A stretch of 43,312 nucleotides of DNA from SABI01 sp963676605 (GCA_963676605.2 CAXXSP010000055.1:1-43312), one strand, 5' to 3'. Positions 23,019-32,191 are shown, numbered from the stretch's first letter. Program-made: numbers and translations. Notes: generated from the sequence alone by a model not told the origin.

Positions 23019-23867
23019 ATGAAAAGAGTATTGGTGGCCGGGGCCACAGGATATCTGGGAAGTTATATCACAAGAGAACTGGTAGCAAGAGGGGTGAAGA
23101 CTCGTATTCTTGTCAGTGATAAGAAACGTATCATCCTCAAGGATGAGAACCTCAATATAAGGGAAGGGGATCCCTCTCAGATTGAGTCTCTTGCCGGTAT
23201 CCTGAAAGATGTCGACACAGTGATCTCCACTGTCGCACTCATTCCCGTAAAAGGGAATAAGCAGACCTATATGGATGTTGATTTTCAGGCGAATGTGAAT
23301 CTGCTGGAAGAGGCGAAAAAGAACGGAGTGAAGAAATTTATCTATGTCTCCACCTTCGGTGCTGATAAGCTGAGAAATGTGAAGATGTGCGCTGCAAGGG
23401 AGAAGTTCGTTGATTATCTGAAAGACTCGGGTCTTGAGTACCTTGTGGTTCGCCCGACCGCTTTCTTTCCTGAAATGGAGAATTACCTGACGATGGCGGT
23501 GGGAGGAAGGGTGTTCATCTACGGCAACGGCGAGCGGAGGTCGAATCCCATAGATGGAAAAGACCTAGCAAAGGTCATTGTCGATTCAGCGGATGAGGAT
23601 ATACAGGAAGTTGAGGCTGGAGGCCCCGATATCCTGACTCAGAATGAGATGGCTGAAATGGCTTTCAGGACATTCGGTAAGCCCGTGAAGATTTTTCATC
23701 TCCCCAATCTCTTACGGGTTCTTGTTCTCGGTGCCGCTAGAATATTCGCGAAGAAAAGAAACTATGGCACGATAGAGTATTTCATGACCATCATGATGAT
23801 GGACATGGAAGCTCCTGCGTACGGAGAGCTTCACCTGGAAGATTATTACCATGAGAGAGTTCACTGA
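23019..23867 (+). CDS. NAD(P)-binding NmrA/SDR-like protein
   Basis: The 282-residue protein starts MKRVLVAGATGYLGSYITRE with the Rossmann motif G-x-x-G-x-x-G. I chose ATG 23019 because GGAGAG lies 5-10 bases before it; ATG 23007 would contain that site. Further features: DVDTVISTVALIP, a YVSTFGAD strand and VVRPTAFFPEM, typical of atypical short-chain dehydrogenases of the NmrA/complex I NDUFA9-like group. The classic Tyr-x-x-x-Lys pair is not evident, so it may be a redox sensor or a non-catalytic NAD(P)-binding protein. It is monocistronic, and the next gene converges with it. Confidence 0.8.
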   Translation: MKRVLVAGATGYLGSYITRELVARGVKTRILVSDKKRIILKDENLNIREGDPSQIESLAGILKDVDTVISTVALIPVKGNKQTYMDVDFQANVNLLEEAKKNGVKKFIYVSTFGADKLRNVKMCAAREKFVDYLKDSGLEYLVVRPTAFFPEMENYLTMAVGGRVFIYGNGERRSNPIDGKDLAKVIVDSADEDIQEVEAGGPDILTQNEMAEMAFRTFGKPVKIFHLPNLLRVLVLGAARIFAKKRNYGTIEYFMTIMMMDMEAPAYGELHLEDYYHERVH

Positions 23868-23895
23868 GCATTACTCTCTGACTCTCTGGACCGGT

Positions 23896-25218
23896 TTATT
23901 CACTGGTGAGCTCAAGCTCCCGTGCAGTCATGCTCTTTCTGAAATCTTCTATTCCCTGAGCACCCTCTTGTTCATTCACCCGTGAGAGGAGGAGCCCTCC
24001 GGCGACGAAGAGGATGATGATACTCAGAATACCGAGCCGGTTGCTGCCGGAGAGTATCGTGACGATACCCATGAGAGCAGGACCGATGATGGCTGCAAAC
24101 TTTCCTATCATGTTATAGAAGCCGAAAAATTCTGCCGAGAACTCTGCAGGGATGAGGCGGGTGAAGTAGCTTCTGCTGAGAGCCTGAATCCCGCCCTGAA
24201 AGAGACCGACCATGCAGGCCAGAGCATAGAAGTGCCATTCACTCGACATGAAGTACCCGAGAATCGATATACCCCCGTAGGCTCCGATTGCTATATAGAG
24301 TGCTTTCCGTATCCCGAGTTTCTGTCCGAGGACGTTATACGCTATTGCAGAGGGGAAGGCCACGAACTGCGTGATAAGGAGTGCAACGATGAGAGAAGAG
24401 GCCGGGAATCCAAGAGCTGTACCGTAGTCGACCGCCATGCGGATGATGGTATCCACTCCGTCGATGTAGAACCAGTAGGCGAGAAGGAAGGTTCCCACCA
24501 CCTTCAGGTTCTTGATAGCCCGGAAGGTGAGCGCGAACTGATGAAGTCCTGTCTTTATCACTCGGAGAGTACCTTGTTCTGCGTGATCTGAAGGTTCTTT
24601 CACGAAGAGAATCAGGGGGACTGTAAAGAGAACCCACCAGATACCGACCGAGACGAAAGCGGCTTTCACTGCCGACACCTCATCGGCAAAGCCGAACAGT
24701 GCCGGCTTCAGATACATGAGGACATTGACGAGGAAGAGCAGGCCTCCACCGATATAGCCGAGGCCGTAGCCGAGAGAAGATACGAAGTCGACTTTCTTCT
24801 CTGAAGCGACAGAGGGTAGGAGCGCATCATAGAAGATCAGGGAGCCGCTGAATCCCATTGTTGCCAGTATGTAGAGGATCACCGCCATCTGCCAGTGCCC
24901 TGCCTGTACGAACCACAGACCTATGGTCATCACCGAACCGAGGAACGCGAAGAATATGAGGAATCGTTTCTTGAAACTTCCCCGGTCTGCGATTGCTCCG
25001 AGAATGGGAGCGAGGGCTGCTACGATGATCGCCTCGAGAGAATTCGCAAGACCCAGATGGAAGGTGCTTTCCTGGACGCTTCCCGCGGTGCTCCAGTAGG
25101 AACTGAAGAAGATGGGGAAGAACCCGGCCATGACGGTTGTGGCGAATGCGCTGTTGGCCCAGTCATAGAGTGACCAGGAAATGATGGCTTTGCGTGAATC
25201 CTGTGCGGGATTTTTCAT
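23896..25218 (-). CDS. MFS transporter, UMF1/Atg22-like
   Basis: The 440-residue protein has about twelve membrane segments and starts with SWSLYDWANSAFATTVMAGF, the signature of the UMF1 family of major facilitator proteins (bacterial relatives of the vacuolar effluxer Atg22). The central MFS loop and the GLFQGGIQALSRSYFTRLIP segment (about 345-365) agree. GAGG lies before the ATG at 25218. Substrate unknown; eukaryotic members export amino acids. It is divergent from the yfcC gene and the two share a 435-base intergenic region. Confidence 0.85.
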   Translation of the reverse strand: MKNPAQDSRKAIISWSLYDWANSAFATTVMAGFFPIFFSSYWSTAGSVQESTFHLGLANSLEAIIVAALAPILGAIADRGSFKKRFLIFFAFLGSVMTIGLWFVQAGHWQMAVILYILATMGFSGSLIFYDALLPSVASEKKVDFVSSLGYGLGYIGGGLLFLVNVLMYLKPALFGFADEVSAVKAAFVSVGIWWVLFTVPLILFVKEPSDHAEQGTLRVIKTGLHQFALTFRAIKNLKVVGTFLLAYWFYIDGVDTIIRMAVDYGTALGFPASSLIVALLITQFVAFPSAIAYNVLGQKLGIRKALYIAIGAYGGISILGYFMSSEWHFYALACMVGLFQGGIQALSRSYFTRLIPAEFSAEFFGFYNMIGKFAAIIGPALMGIVTILSGSNRLGILSIIILFVAGGLLLSRVNEQEGAQGIEDFRKSMTARELELTSE

Positions 25219-25342
25219 CTCGTATCCTCCGTGAACTCATCATAGCTTATTCTGGTCTGAAAAAGAACATAATTTTTCCACAGTCATGATGGGGGAGGAG
25301 AGAGGCCCCAGTGGTTTTTCACTTTCGTCCATTATGTATCAC

Positions 25343-25373
25343 ATAGTGAAAATAGATTGTGTATTTTCACTAT
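25343..25373 (+). promoter_or_regulatory. Perfect palindrome, candidate operator
   Basis: ATAGTGAAAATA (25343-25354) and TATTTTCACTAT (25362-25373) form a perfect 12-bp inverted repeat with a 7-base spacer. It lies between the divergent UMF1 and yfcC genes, about 90 bases before the yfcC promoter. There is no T run, so a protein-binding site is more likely than a terminator. The regulator is unknown. Confidence 0.6.
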
Positions 25374-25459
25374 ATGAACAAATATTGCTAAATTAATCAA
25401 TTTAAATATTAAATATTTAAGTATAAATAAAAACATATGGATAGAATTGATGAATATCC

Positions 25460-25487
25460 TTGACTTGGGAAATCTTATATATAATAC
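25460..25487 (+). promoter_or_regulatory. Promoter of yfcC
   Basis: TTGACT (25460-25465) is followed by TATAAT/TAATAC (25480-25487; spacer 14 or 16 bases depending on the box). Transcription would start near 25494 and give a leader of about 160 bases. Confidence 0.55.
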
Positions 25488-25533
25488 TGATGGGCATAAG
25501 ATATACAGATAAATCCGCGATGCTTACTCACGA

Positions 25534-25552
25534 CATGTCAGGAGGTGACATG
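25534..25552 (+). promoter_or_regulatory. Leader hairpin presenting a Shine-Dalgarno in its loop
   Basis: CATGTCA (25534-25540) pairs with TGACATG (25546-25552) and the loop is exactly GGAGG. The ATG at 25550 opens a 46-residue frame (to 25690) that overlaps the yfcC start in another frame, so it could be a leader peptide. A weak GGGC/GCCC stem with T5 follows near 25557-25583. The arrangement suggests translational or attenuation control of yfcC. Confidence 0.45.
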
Positions 25553-25653
25553 CTTGGGGGCTGTTTTGCTTCGCCCTTTTTCCTGTTATCAGGTGTCCTG
25601 CAGGAGTGTCGGCACATCACTGAAGGACACACAACAATCGATTGGAGGTTTGT

Positions 25654-27078
25654 ATGGCTAGTAATGAAATTGCTGGAAAAGACAAAGTGACCAGAATGTT
25701 TGAGAAGATTCCGCACACCTATGTGCTGTTGTTCTTTATCATCGTGGTGGCCGCAATACTGACGTACATCATTCCGGCAGGGGTGTATGAACGGGTGGAA
25801 CAGGACGGAAGAATGGTCATTGTTCCTGAGACTTTTACTCAGGTGGAACCGACACCGGTCGGTCTGTTTGATGTCCTCAAATCTTTCCAGCTTGGTATGA
25901 TTGGCGCTTCGGGCATAGTTTTTTTCGTCTTCATGATAGGGGGATCTGTCCAGATTCTCAGAGAGACGCGGGCGATAGATGCCTTTTTGATTCGGACGAT
26001 CTCCAAAGCGAAAGGAAAGTCGAGCGAAAAATGGGTGATGATAATCATCACAGTCTTTTTCGCTCTTCTCGGCGGTGTGATGGGATTGTATGAGGAAGCT
26101 CTGGCCTTTATGCCGTTTGCAATCATGATTGCACTTTCACTCGGGTATGACCCTATTGTAGGTCTTTCACTGGGACTGCTCGGCCTTGCTGGAGGATTTG
26201 CCGCCGCTCCGATGAATCCCTTTACCGTCGGTATTGCACAGAGTATTGCTGAACTACCGCTCTATTCTGGATTCTGGTACCGTTTGATTTTCTTTGTTGT
26301 GGTCATCGTGACAACCCTGATGTATACGTTCAGATATGCGAAGAAAATAAAAGCTGATCCGTCAGCTAGTCTTATGAGAGATGTTGATTACGAAGATCTC
26401 GGTCTCAATACAGATGAGAAGGTAGAACTCACACTTCAGAGAAAGCTGATACTCGTCGCCTTCGTACTTGCAATCATCATGCTTCTCGTCGGCGTGATGC
26501 AGTATGGCTGGTATATCAACGAAATGGGAGCGCTATTCTTTGGTCTCGGTATCGTTTCGGGGATCATCTACCGAATGAAACTGAATACGATGGGAGAACT
26601 ATTTGTCGAAGGTGCAAAATCACTATTGTATGGAGCTCTTCTCATCGGTATCGCACGAGGTATCATGGTCGTACTGGAAAACGGACAGATCCTTGACAGC
26701 GTAGTCTATTATCTTGTTCAGCCTTTGGAATACCTGCCGCGGGTTCTCTCTGCGACCCTGATGGTCATCATTCAGACGTTCATCAACTTCTTCGTTCCCT
26801 CGGGCAGTGGTCAGGCGATGGTCACGATGCCTATTATGATTCCTGTTTCCGACATTCTTGAAATTCCGAGACAGGTGGCAGTACTGGCCTTCCAGTACGG
26901 AGACGGACTGTCGAATATGTTTATCCCGACCCTCGGTGCTACAATGGCGGCGCTGGGTATGGCACGGGTGAGCTACGGGAAGTGGATATCCTATGCATGG
27001 AAGCTGCTGGTGATCCATCTTGTGATCGGACTCTTTGCTGTTGCAGTTGCTACACTGATCAATCTCGGTCCATTCTAG
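25654..27078 (+). CDS. YfcC-family carrier (C4-dicarboxylate/amino-acid type)
   Basis: The 474-residue integral membrane protein belongs to the YfcC family of the ion-transporter superfamily. I chose ATG 25654 because TTGGAGG lies 7 bases upstream. The N-terminus IPHTYVLLFFIIVVAAILTYIIPAG with the following GVYER is diagnostic, as are GLYEEALAFMPFAIM and the re-entrant-type FVPSGSGQAMVTMPIM (about 375-390) with QYGDGLSN. Members are annotated as C4-dicarboxylate or basic amino-acid (arginine/ornithine-type) carriers; the substrate cannot be told here. A ridA gene follows after a terminator, which would fit amino-acid metabolism. The leader is structured and a palindrome lies upstream. Confidence 0.87.
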   Translation: MASNEIAGKDKVTRMFEKIPHTYVLLFFIIVVAAILTYIIPAGVYERVEQDGRMVIVPETFTQVEPTPVGLFDVLKSFQLGMIGASGIVFFVFMIGGSVQILRETRAIDAFLIRTISKAKGKSSEKWVMIIITVFFALLGGVMGLYEEALAFMPFAIMIALSLGYDPIVGLSLGLLGLAGGFAAAPMNPFTVGIAQSIAELPLYSGFWYRLIFFVVVIVTTLMYTFRYAKKIKADPSASLMRDVDYEDLGLNTDEKVELTLQRKLILVAFVLAIIMLLVGVMQYGWYINEMGALFFGLGIVSGIIYRMKLNTMGELFVEGAKSLLYGALLIGIARGIMVVLENGQILDSVVYYLVQPLEYLPRVLSATLMVIIQTFINFFVPSGSGQAMVTMPIMIPVSDILEIPRQVAVLAFQYGDGLSNMFIPTLGATMAALGMARVSYGKWISYAWKLLVIHLVIGLFAVAVATLINLGPF

Positions 27079-27129
27079 ACAACGAGCGTTCCTTGCAGCT
27101 TACAATACAGCCTGTAGGCTGCAGTATAG

Positions 27130-27166
27130 AAGAAATGACCCTCAATATCGGGGGGCATTTCTTTTG
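27130..27166 (+). terminator. Terminator after yfcC
   Basis: AAGAAATG (27130-27137) pairs with CATTTCTT (27156-27163), with inner CCC/GGG pairs, followed by TTTT. Confidence 0.7.
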
Positions 27167-27253
27167 AATGAACGTGGATTATCATCTGCCTATGCGAAGG
27201 CCTCCTCGTGTGGTATAAAAGAAGGAGATTTCACTGTGTGAACAGGAGGAACT

Positions 27254-27634
27254 ATGAAGAAGATTATTACTACCCCGGAGGCTCCGGCCGCCATCGGTCC
27301 CTACTGTCAGGGATATCAGGTGAATGACACGCTCTACGTGTCGGGTCAGATTCCCTTTGTTGCTGAAACGATGAAGCTCGTGAGTGATGATATCCGCAAG
27401 CAGGCACGCCAGTCCCTGAAGAATGTTGCGGCTGTCGTGAAAGCCGGAGGGTTTGATATTACAGATATCGTGAAGTGTCAGGTGTTTTTACGTGATATGA
27501 ACGATTTTACAGCAGTCAATGAGGAGTATGCGGCCTTCTTCGGTGAGCATACGCCTGCACGGGCTGCCGTGGAAGTCGCCCGGCTTCCGAAAGATGTCGG
27601 CGTCGAGATAGACGCGATCTGTATGAAAGGTTGA
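27254..27634 (+). CDS. ridA: RidA family enamine/imine deaminase
   Basis: The 126-residue protein (MKKIITTPEAPAAIGPYCQG) is of exact family length. It has the substrate-carboxylate-binding Arg (about 103) in TPARAAVEVARLP and the terminal VEIDAICMKG. RidA hydrolyses reactive enamine/imine intermediates released by PLP enzymes such as threonine dehydratase, protecting them from damage; it acts as a cytosolic trimer. GGAGG lies directly before ATG 27254, and a TATAAA box near 27220 suggests its own promoter. A small exported protein gene follows after 4 bases. Confidence 0.93.
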   Translation: MKKIITTPEAPAAIGPYCQGYQVNDTLYVSGQIPFVAETMKLVSDDIRKQARQSLKNVAAVVKAGGFDITDIVKCQVFLRDMNDFTAVNEEYAAFFGEHTPARAAVEVARLPKDVGVEIDAICMKG

Positions 27635-27638
27635 TCAG

Positions 27639-28166
27639 ATGAAGAAGTATGTTATTGCAGTCCTTTTTCTCCTTGTGAGCGGAGCTCTCTTTGCCGCTGT
27701 TTCCATGGAATCTCTCTCCGAGAAGGAGATGACGGAATTCAACCGTTCCCGCCTCAGTTTCGAGACGAAAGCCGGTACCTACGGGTACTTCGGCGATCAC
27801 GGTTTCTGGGGTGAGATAAATTATAAGTACTGGGTCGGCTATCAGGGATTCTCACCCGTGAGCGAAGCCGATTTCTTCGATATCGCAGGGTATGAGAAAG
27901 AGGCAGAAGAAGCAAGAAGGTATGAAAGAAAAACCTCAGACTTCCTCTGGGGCGGCCTTGCCGCCATCGCCATCGGCGGGATTCTGTATCTTACGAGCGA
28001 GGACTCTTCAGCACGTGAAGTGAGTGGGGTCGTCCTGGCTTCGGGGGGCTCCATCGCCGCGTCGATCGCACTCTTTCGGATGACAACGAATCGATACCCG
28101 AGCAATATAGCACGCCAGGTCGCGGAAGATTTCAACGCACGCCTCCTTGAAGATATCACACACTGA
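27639..28166 (+). CDS. Exported protein of unknown function
   Basis: The 175-residue protein begins with a signal peptide (MKKYVIAVLFLLVSGALFAA), with cleavage likely after about residue 20. The mature part has FETKAGTYGYFGDHGFWGEINYKYWVGYQGF, then a charged helix, a hydrophobic segment (FLWGGLAAIAIGGILYL, about 105-122) and a second one (GVVLASGGSIAASIALFRM, about 132-150). It may therefore be anchored in the inner membrane by a helical hairpin. No family recognised. It is close to ridA (4 bases) and to the next gene (12 bases) and may be co-transcribed with them. Confidence 0.7.
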   Translation: MKKYVIAVLFLLVSGALFAAVSMESLSEKEMTEFNRSRLSFETKAGTYGYFGDHGFWGEINYKYWVGYQGFSPVSEADFFDIAGYEKEAEEARRYERKTSDFLWGGLAAIAIGGILYLTSEDSSAREVSGVVLASGGSIAASIALFRMTTNRYPSNIARQVAEDFNARLLEDITH

Positions 28167-28178
28167 CGAAGTTACTGC

Positions 28179-29441
28179 ATGAATTACGTATATCCGCAGC
28201 TCATTGCCAAAGTCTATGCACGGGAACTTATTCACACGCTCGAAACCCGGGGATTTCTCGATTACGAAGGTGACTGTTCGATTCCTCTGTCTTCCCTGGA
28301 AGAAAAGAACAGCGGCCTCATGCTGGGTGTTCTTGTAGCTCTCGATGAGGAGGACAGGGTGGTTGTGCTGAAAGCCTTCAGCGGAGAGATCGGTTCGAGT
28401 GCTGTTATTCCCGGCTGGGTCCCTCCCACCTATGATGAAAGTACCTATAAGGCTCTCCTGAAAGAAGGAGATGTTGAGATCAGAAAGCTTCGGGAAGAGG
28501 GCAGAGATGAAAAAGCAGCAGTGATCTCTCAAGAGCTTCAGGAAAAACTCCATGCTCTTCATCTCTTTCATACCCTTCATGACGGGGTAAAACGTCTTGA
28601 TGAACTCCTCGATATCACGAAAGTGCCCTCAGGGACGGGCGACTGCTGTGCACCGAAGCTGCTCAGCGAAGCCTGCCGGAGAAATCTGAAAGTCATGAGC
28701 ATGGTGGAATTCTTCTATGGAGCTGGAGAGAGCAGAGAGAGTCATACCTTCTATCCCCCATGTAATCCCCGGTGCTCCCAGCTGGTCCCTGCGATGATGG
28801 GACTCAAGGTCCTCTATGTCGATGAAGATATCATCGTTGTCGATAAACCGACAGCGTTCCTCTCCGTCCCCGGTATCGGACCTGAGAAACAGGACTGTGT
28901 AGTTTCGAGAGTGAAGAAAATCATTCCCTTCTCCATCGAGAATCCATCGGTACACCGTCTCGATATGGATACCTCAGGGATTCTCGTCCTGGGTCTCACG
29001 AAAGAGGCCCAGCGGGATCTCTCCATCCAGTTTCAGGAGAGGAAGGTGAAGAAGAGTTATATCGCCCTGCTGGACGGGGTGCTTCATGAGAAGAAAGGGA
29101 CGATCACTCTACCGTTCCGCCTCGACACTGAGAACAGGCCGTATCAGATCTATGACGAGAAAAACGGAAAGATCGGGGTGACCCGCTTCGAGCGGATCCG
29201 GGTCGAGCCCTACAGGGGCCGTCATGTCACACGGATGAAATTCTCTCCCTCTACGGGGCGAACCCACCAGCTCCGCGTCCACTCAGCTCATGAGAAAGGT
29301 CTCGGGATGCCGATCATCGGAGACCATCTCTATGGAAAGAGAGAGGAAGGCGAGAGACTGCTCCTGCATGCGGCAACCCTCACGTTCACTCATCCCCGCA
29401 CGGGGAAGAAAATGCACTTCAAGTCTCCTTCTCCCTTCTAA
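28179..29441 (+). CDS. RluA-family RNA pseudouridine synthase with N-terminal extension
   Basis: The 420-residue protein has a C-terminal pseudouridine synthase domain: VVDKPTAFLSVPG, then VHRLDMDTSGILVLGLTKEA with the catalytic Asp (about 262), KSYIALLDGV, GRTHQLRVHSAH and GDHLYGK. About 210 residues precede it, including LRE-rich helices and two Cys pairs (GDCCAPKLL, CNPRCSQ). This matches the long RluA-type proteins (TIGR01621/RluA2-like) with an accessory N-terminal region. It isomerises specific uridines in rRNA or tRNA; the target is not predictable. Its last 4 bases overlap the convergent transporter gene. Confidence 0.88.
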   Translation: MNYVYPQLIAKVYARELIHTLETRGFLDYEGDCSIPLSSLEEKNSGLMLGVLVALDEEDRVVVLKAFSGEIGSSAVIPGWVPPTYDESTYKALLKEGDVEIRKLREEGRDEKAAVISQELQEKLHALHLFHTLHDGVKRLDELLDITKVPSGTGDCCAPKLLSEACRRNLKVMSMVEFFYGAGESRESHTFYPPCNPRCSQLVPAMMGLKVLYVDEDIIVVDKPTAFLSVPGIGPEKQDCVVSRVKKIIPFSIENPSVHRLDMDTSGILVLGLTKEAQRDLSIQFQERKVKKSYIALLDGVLHEKKGTITLPFRLDTENRPYQIYDEKNGKIGVTRFERIRVEPYRGRHVTRMKFSPSTGRTHQLRVHSAHEKGLGMPIIGDHLYGKREEGERLLLHAATLTFTHPRTGKKMHFKSPSPF

Positions 29442-30325
29442 CCTTTCTTGCCGGTGATGAACAATCCGGAAATCACGAGGAGAGCTCCTGCCGCCAGAGG
29501 CTGTGTGAGAGACTCTGAGAGGAACAGGATCCCTATGATAATAGCAGCGACCGGTTCCAGGTTGAGAAAGGCCGAGGCTGTAGAGGAGCCGAGTGTTTTG
29601 ATCCCTTCGAAATACCAGATATAAGCGAGTCCCGCAGCAAGAATTCCGAGGTAGAGAAGATTGAATACTGCAACAGGCGGAAGGGTAGGGACAGCAGACC
29701 AGCCTCCTTCAAGGAAAGTGAAGGGAAAGAGCAGGACAAGACCGATGGTTCCCCCCATGATCAGGATAGAGAAGGAGGAGAGTGTCTTCGTCGCCTGTTC
29801 TATGACAAGCGAGTAGATAGCCCAGGAGATCACGGCGAGCATCATCGTAAAGTCTCCGATGGCGAGACCGTTCTCTATCACCGAGGATAAATTTCCTCCC
29901 GTGACCGTGATCACAGCTCCCGTGACCGATAGTGCGATCCCGGCCCACTCATACCGTGAGACATGTTTCCTATAGAGAACCATACAGAGCAGGATGACAA
30001 TGATAGGAGTGAAGGCAAGCAGGATGGAGGAGCGTATTGCTGTGATCGTTTTCAGAGAAGTGAACAGGAAGACATTGAATAGTACCATGCCGAACAGGGC
30101 GATCAGGAAGACGAGGAGCCATTCTCTCTTCGTTAGCCGGGGCAGTGTGCCCACCCGGTGCCTGTAGAGAGGATAGAGAATCAGGAGAGCGATAGTGAAC
30201 CTGATAAACCCTGTGGTGACAGGAGGAAGGTACTGGGAGACGACCCGTCCGCTCGAGAGAGCTCCTCCCCAGATCACAGGAGCAAGAGCCGCCTGTATCA
30301 ATCCGATTGACCGACGTTTCTCCAT
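29438..30325 (-). CDS. EamA/DMT-family transporter
   Basis: The 295-residue protein has ten predicted membrane helices in two repeated EamA halves. The first starts LIQAALAPVIWGGALSSGRVV, and the second begins near DFTMMLAVISWAIYSLVIEQ. The ends read LNLEPVAAIIIGILFLSESLTQP, a strong EamA motif. These carriers export amino acids or other metabolites; the substrate is unknown. Its start overlaps the stop of the AhpD-like gene by one base, so the two form an operon on the minus strand. Confidence 0.88.
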   Translation of the reverse strand: MEKRRSIGLIQAALAPVIWGGALSSGRVVSQYLPPVTTGFIRFTIALLILYPLYRHRVGTLPRLTKREWLLVFLIALFGMVLFNVFLFTSLKTITAIRSSILLAFTPIIVILLCMVLYRKHVSRYEWAGIALSVTGAVITVTGGNLSSVIENGLAIGDFTMMLAVISWAIYSLVIEQATKTLSSFSILIMGGTIGLVLLFPFTFLEGGWSAVPTLPPVAVFNLLYLGILAAGLAYIWYFEGIKTLGSSTASAFLNLEPVAAIIIGILFLSESLTQPLAAGALLVISGLFITGKKG

Positions 30326-30861
30326 CAGATCAGCCCCACCTTTCTGAAGAGAGTCTCGAGTGCACTCAGAGGGAAGAGCAGGATGGGAATCAGGAGCATC
30401 AGGAGTTCATAACCAAGAGAGGAGTTCTCGTACGATTTCCCCTTCAGCCGTGACCAGAAGGCACTCATCGGGAGACCGAGGATATTCCCGACCATCATTA
30501 CCCGCGCAGCGGCAAGGATGATTTCGCTTTCCCTTTTTCCGTATTCACCTTCCAGTCTCTCATAGAGAGCCGGATCAAGAACGCCGTGAGCGTCAGCATA
30601 ACTCTGGACGAACAGGAGGGCCTTCGCCTCCTCCGAGGTTACATACGCCTCGCTTCCACTGAGGAAGCTGTCGATCTCCTCTTCGCTGAACCCGCTCTCA
30701 AGAGCCATCTTCGTATGGGCATAGGAGCAGACCGAACACCCGTTCACTTCCGTGACTGCCAGCATGATCCGCTCTACGAACTCTTCTGAAATGATCTGCT
30801 CTCTCTTATTCTTTGCAAGCAGGGAACCTGAGGAATACACGAGGGTGAGGGCTCTGTACAT
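30325..30861 (-). CDS. AhpD-like / carboxymuconolactone decarboxylase family protein
   Basis: About 178 residues, starting MYRALTLVYSSGSLLAKNKR. The core RIMLAVTEVNGCSVCSYAHTKMALESGFS contains the Cys-x-x-Cys-x3-His active site (Cys42, Cys45, His49) of AhpD-type disulfide reductases. A longer start at 30945 is open, but that extension contains a TATAAT and looks like promoter sequence, so I prefer 30861. The C-terminus ends with a hydrophobic helix (LGYELLMLLIPILLFPLSALE), which may attach it to the membrane. Likely role: peroxide or thiol detoxification, not proven. It is in an operon with the EamA transporter. Confidence 0.8.
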   Translation of the reverse strand: MYRALTLVYSSGSLLAKNKREQIISEEFVERIMLAVTEVNGCSVCSYAHTKMALESGFSEEEIDSFLSGSEAYVTSEEAKALLFVQSYADAHGVLDPALYERLEGEYGKRESEIILAAARVMMVGNILGLPMSAFWSRLKGKSYENSSLGYELLMLLIPILLFPLSALETLFRKVGLI

Positions 30862-30957
30862 TTCCTTCACATTATATCTGTATCTGTATCGGTGTGTATT
30901 GATTACCATGATGATCACATAGTGCCAGAAAAACAGATTCAGCACCAGAGGAAAAAG

Positions 30958-30984
30958 AGAGGATGCATCATCGACGCATCCTCT
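30958..30984 (-). terminator. Terminator after the envelope-protein gene
   Basis: AGAGGATGC (30958-30966) and GCATCCTCT (30976-30984) form a 9-bp stem; on the minus strand it is followed by CTTTTTCC. It separates the 400-residue gene from the AhpD-like gene. Confidence 0.75.
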
Positions 30985-31006
30985 GAAGATTAAGAGGCTA
31001 GGTGAA

Positions 31007-32191
31007 TCAGAAGAGTCTCATCTCGCCGCCTGCGTAGACTGCAATCGTCCCGAAGGTATTGAGAATCTGAGCGCCTGCGAATGCTGTGAAATTGGGGTTG
31101 ATCATATAATCAAGCTCGGCAGTAACATCAAGGTCAAAGACCTTTGCTGCAGCTGAGTTGATATCGATCGAGACTGTTCCTTCCGCATACATTCTCGGAT
31201 CTGCGAAGAAGTAACGGGCAAGGGCATCAAGATTGGTCTTGAAGGTGAAGAACTGTGTTCCCGAAGTGGTGATTCCGGGGATCAGGTCAGCGTAGCCTCG
31301 TACATACAGCGTGTCATTGTTCAGGAGTGTTGCATATTCTCCTGCAATGGCAATGTCAAGCATGAATTCGGGGTCTGAGGTGGAGTTGGAGGAGTAGAAA
31401 AACCAGGGACGTGCTTCGATATAGGTTGTCCACCCGTACCGGAGGCCGGACCATCTGGCTTTCTCGAAAGCGTACTCCTGGGAGTTTCCTACCAGATAGA
31501 GTTCAAGAGCCTTGTCGCCTATTCCGAGTAGTTCAGCTTTCTCTTTCCAGTAGCCCGTCAGGATTTCGCTGTAATCGTTTGTATAGGTATTGAATCTTTC
31601 CCCACGGGTGTAATCAAGCTCAGCAACAGCCTTCACTGTCTCGACAGTGACGGGAAGATTGAAGTGCTCTAAAGTATTGATGATCTCACGTGTGTTCTGA
31701 ATCCCGTAGACACGGCCGACTCCGAATCCTACTTCAGGCGAGAGTGTTGTGATGAAGGACGATGAGACGGGAGAGAATCCTATGTCCAAATTCGCACTGG
31801 CAAACCCGGAAGCCGAGATATATGCATCCAGACCTTCAAGCTGGAACCCGTAATTCCGATAACTAGCATTTCCTGTAGCCAGAGCTGAGATCCCGCTGCT
31901 TCCTACTCTGACCCGGGTACCTGAGGTATCAAACCAGAGGAAGTTTGTGCCGTCGTAGGCTGCATATTCCCAGTCGGCACCGAGTCCTGCTTCCATCGTG
32001 AAATTTACCGGAGATGTGGTCAGCTGGATGTCGAACGCGTGTGCACCGTTTGTCGCGGATGAGCCATCCACGGTGAGACTCTGATATTGATAGGGAAGAC
32101 TCAATGTATAGATTTCATCATACGGGCCTGCAAAAAGTCCCGCAGTACCGATCGCCAGTATAATAACAAGTATGAATAGACCTTTCCTCAT
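31007..32191 (-). CDS. Secreted, beta-rich envelope protein (putative outer-membrane protein)
   Basis: The 394-residue protein starts at ATG 32191 with GGAG upstream. The signal peptide MRKGLFILVIILAIGTAGLFA is followed by a mature chain rich in Tyr, Thr, Ser and alternating strands, with many aromatic positions and a C-terminal strand ending GGEMRLF. This is the look of a spirochaetal outer-membrane beta-barrel. No specific family recognised. There are few cysteines and no lipobox. It is monocistronic with a strong terminator, fitting an abundant envelope protein. Confidence 0.7.
   Translation of the reverse strand: MRKGLFILVIILAIGTAGLFAGPYDEIYTLSLPYQYQSLTVDGSSATNGAHAFDIQLTTSPVNFTMEAGLGADWEYAAYDGTNFLWFDTSGTRVRVGSSGISALATGNASYRNYGFQLEGLDAYISASGFASANLDIGFSPVSSSFITTLSPEVGFGVGRVYGIQNTREIINTLEHFNLPVTVETVKAVAELDYTRGERFNTYTNDYSEILTGYWKEKAELLGIGDKALELYLVGNSQEYAFEKARWSGLRYGWTTYIEARPWFFYSSNSTSDPEFMLDIAIAGEYATLLNNDTLYVRGYADLIPGITTSGTQFFTFKTNLDALARYFFADPRMYAEGTVSIDINSAAAKVFDLDVTAELDYMINPNFTAFAGAQILNTFGTIAVYAGGEMRLF

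Noticed and set aside
25460..25690. 76-codon open frame before yfcC as a full gene
   Set aside because: Its first part covers the promoter boxes. Only the 46-codon part from 25550 was kept as a possible leader peptide.
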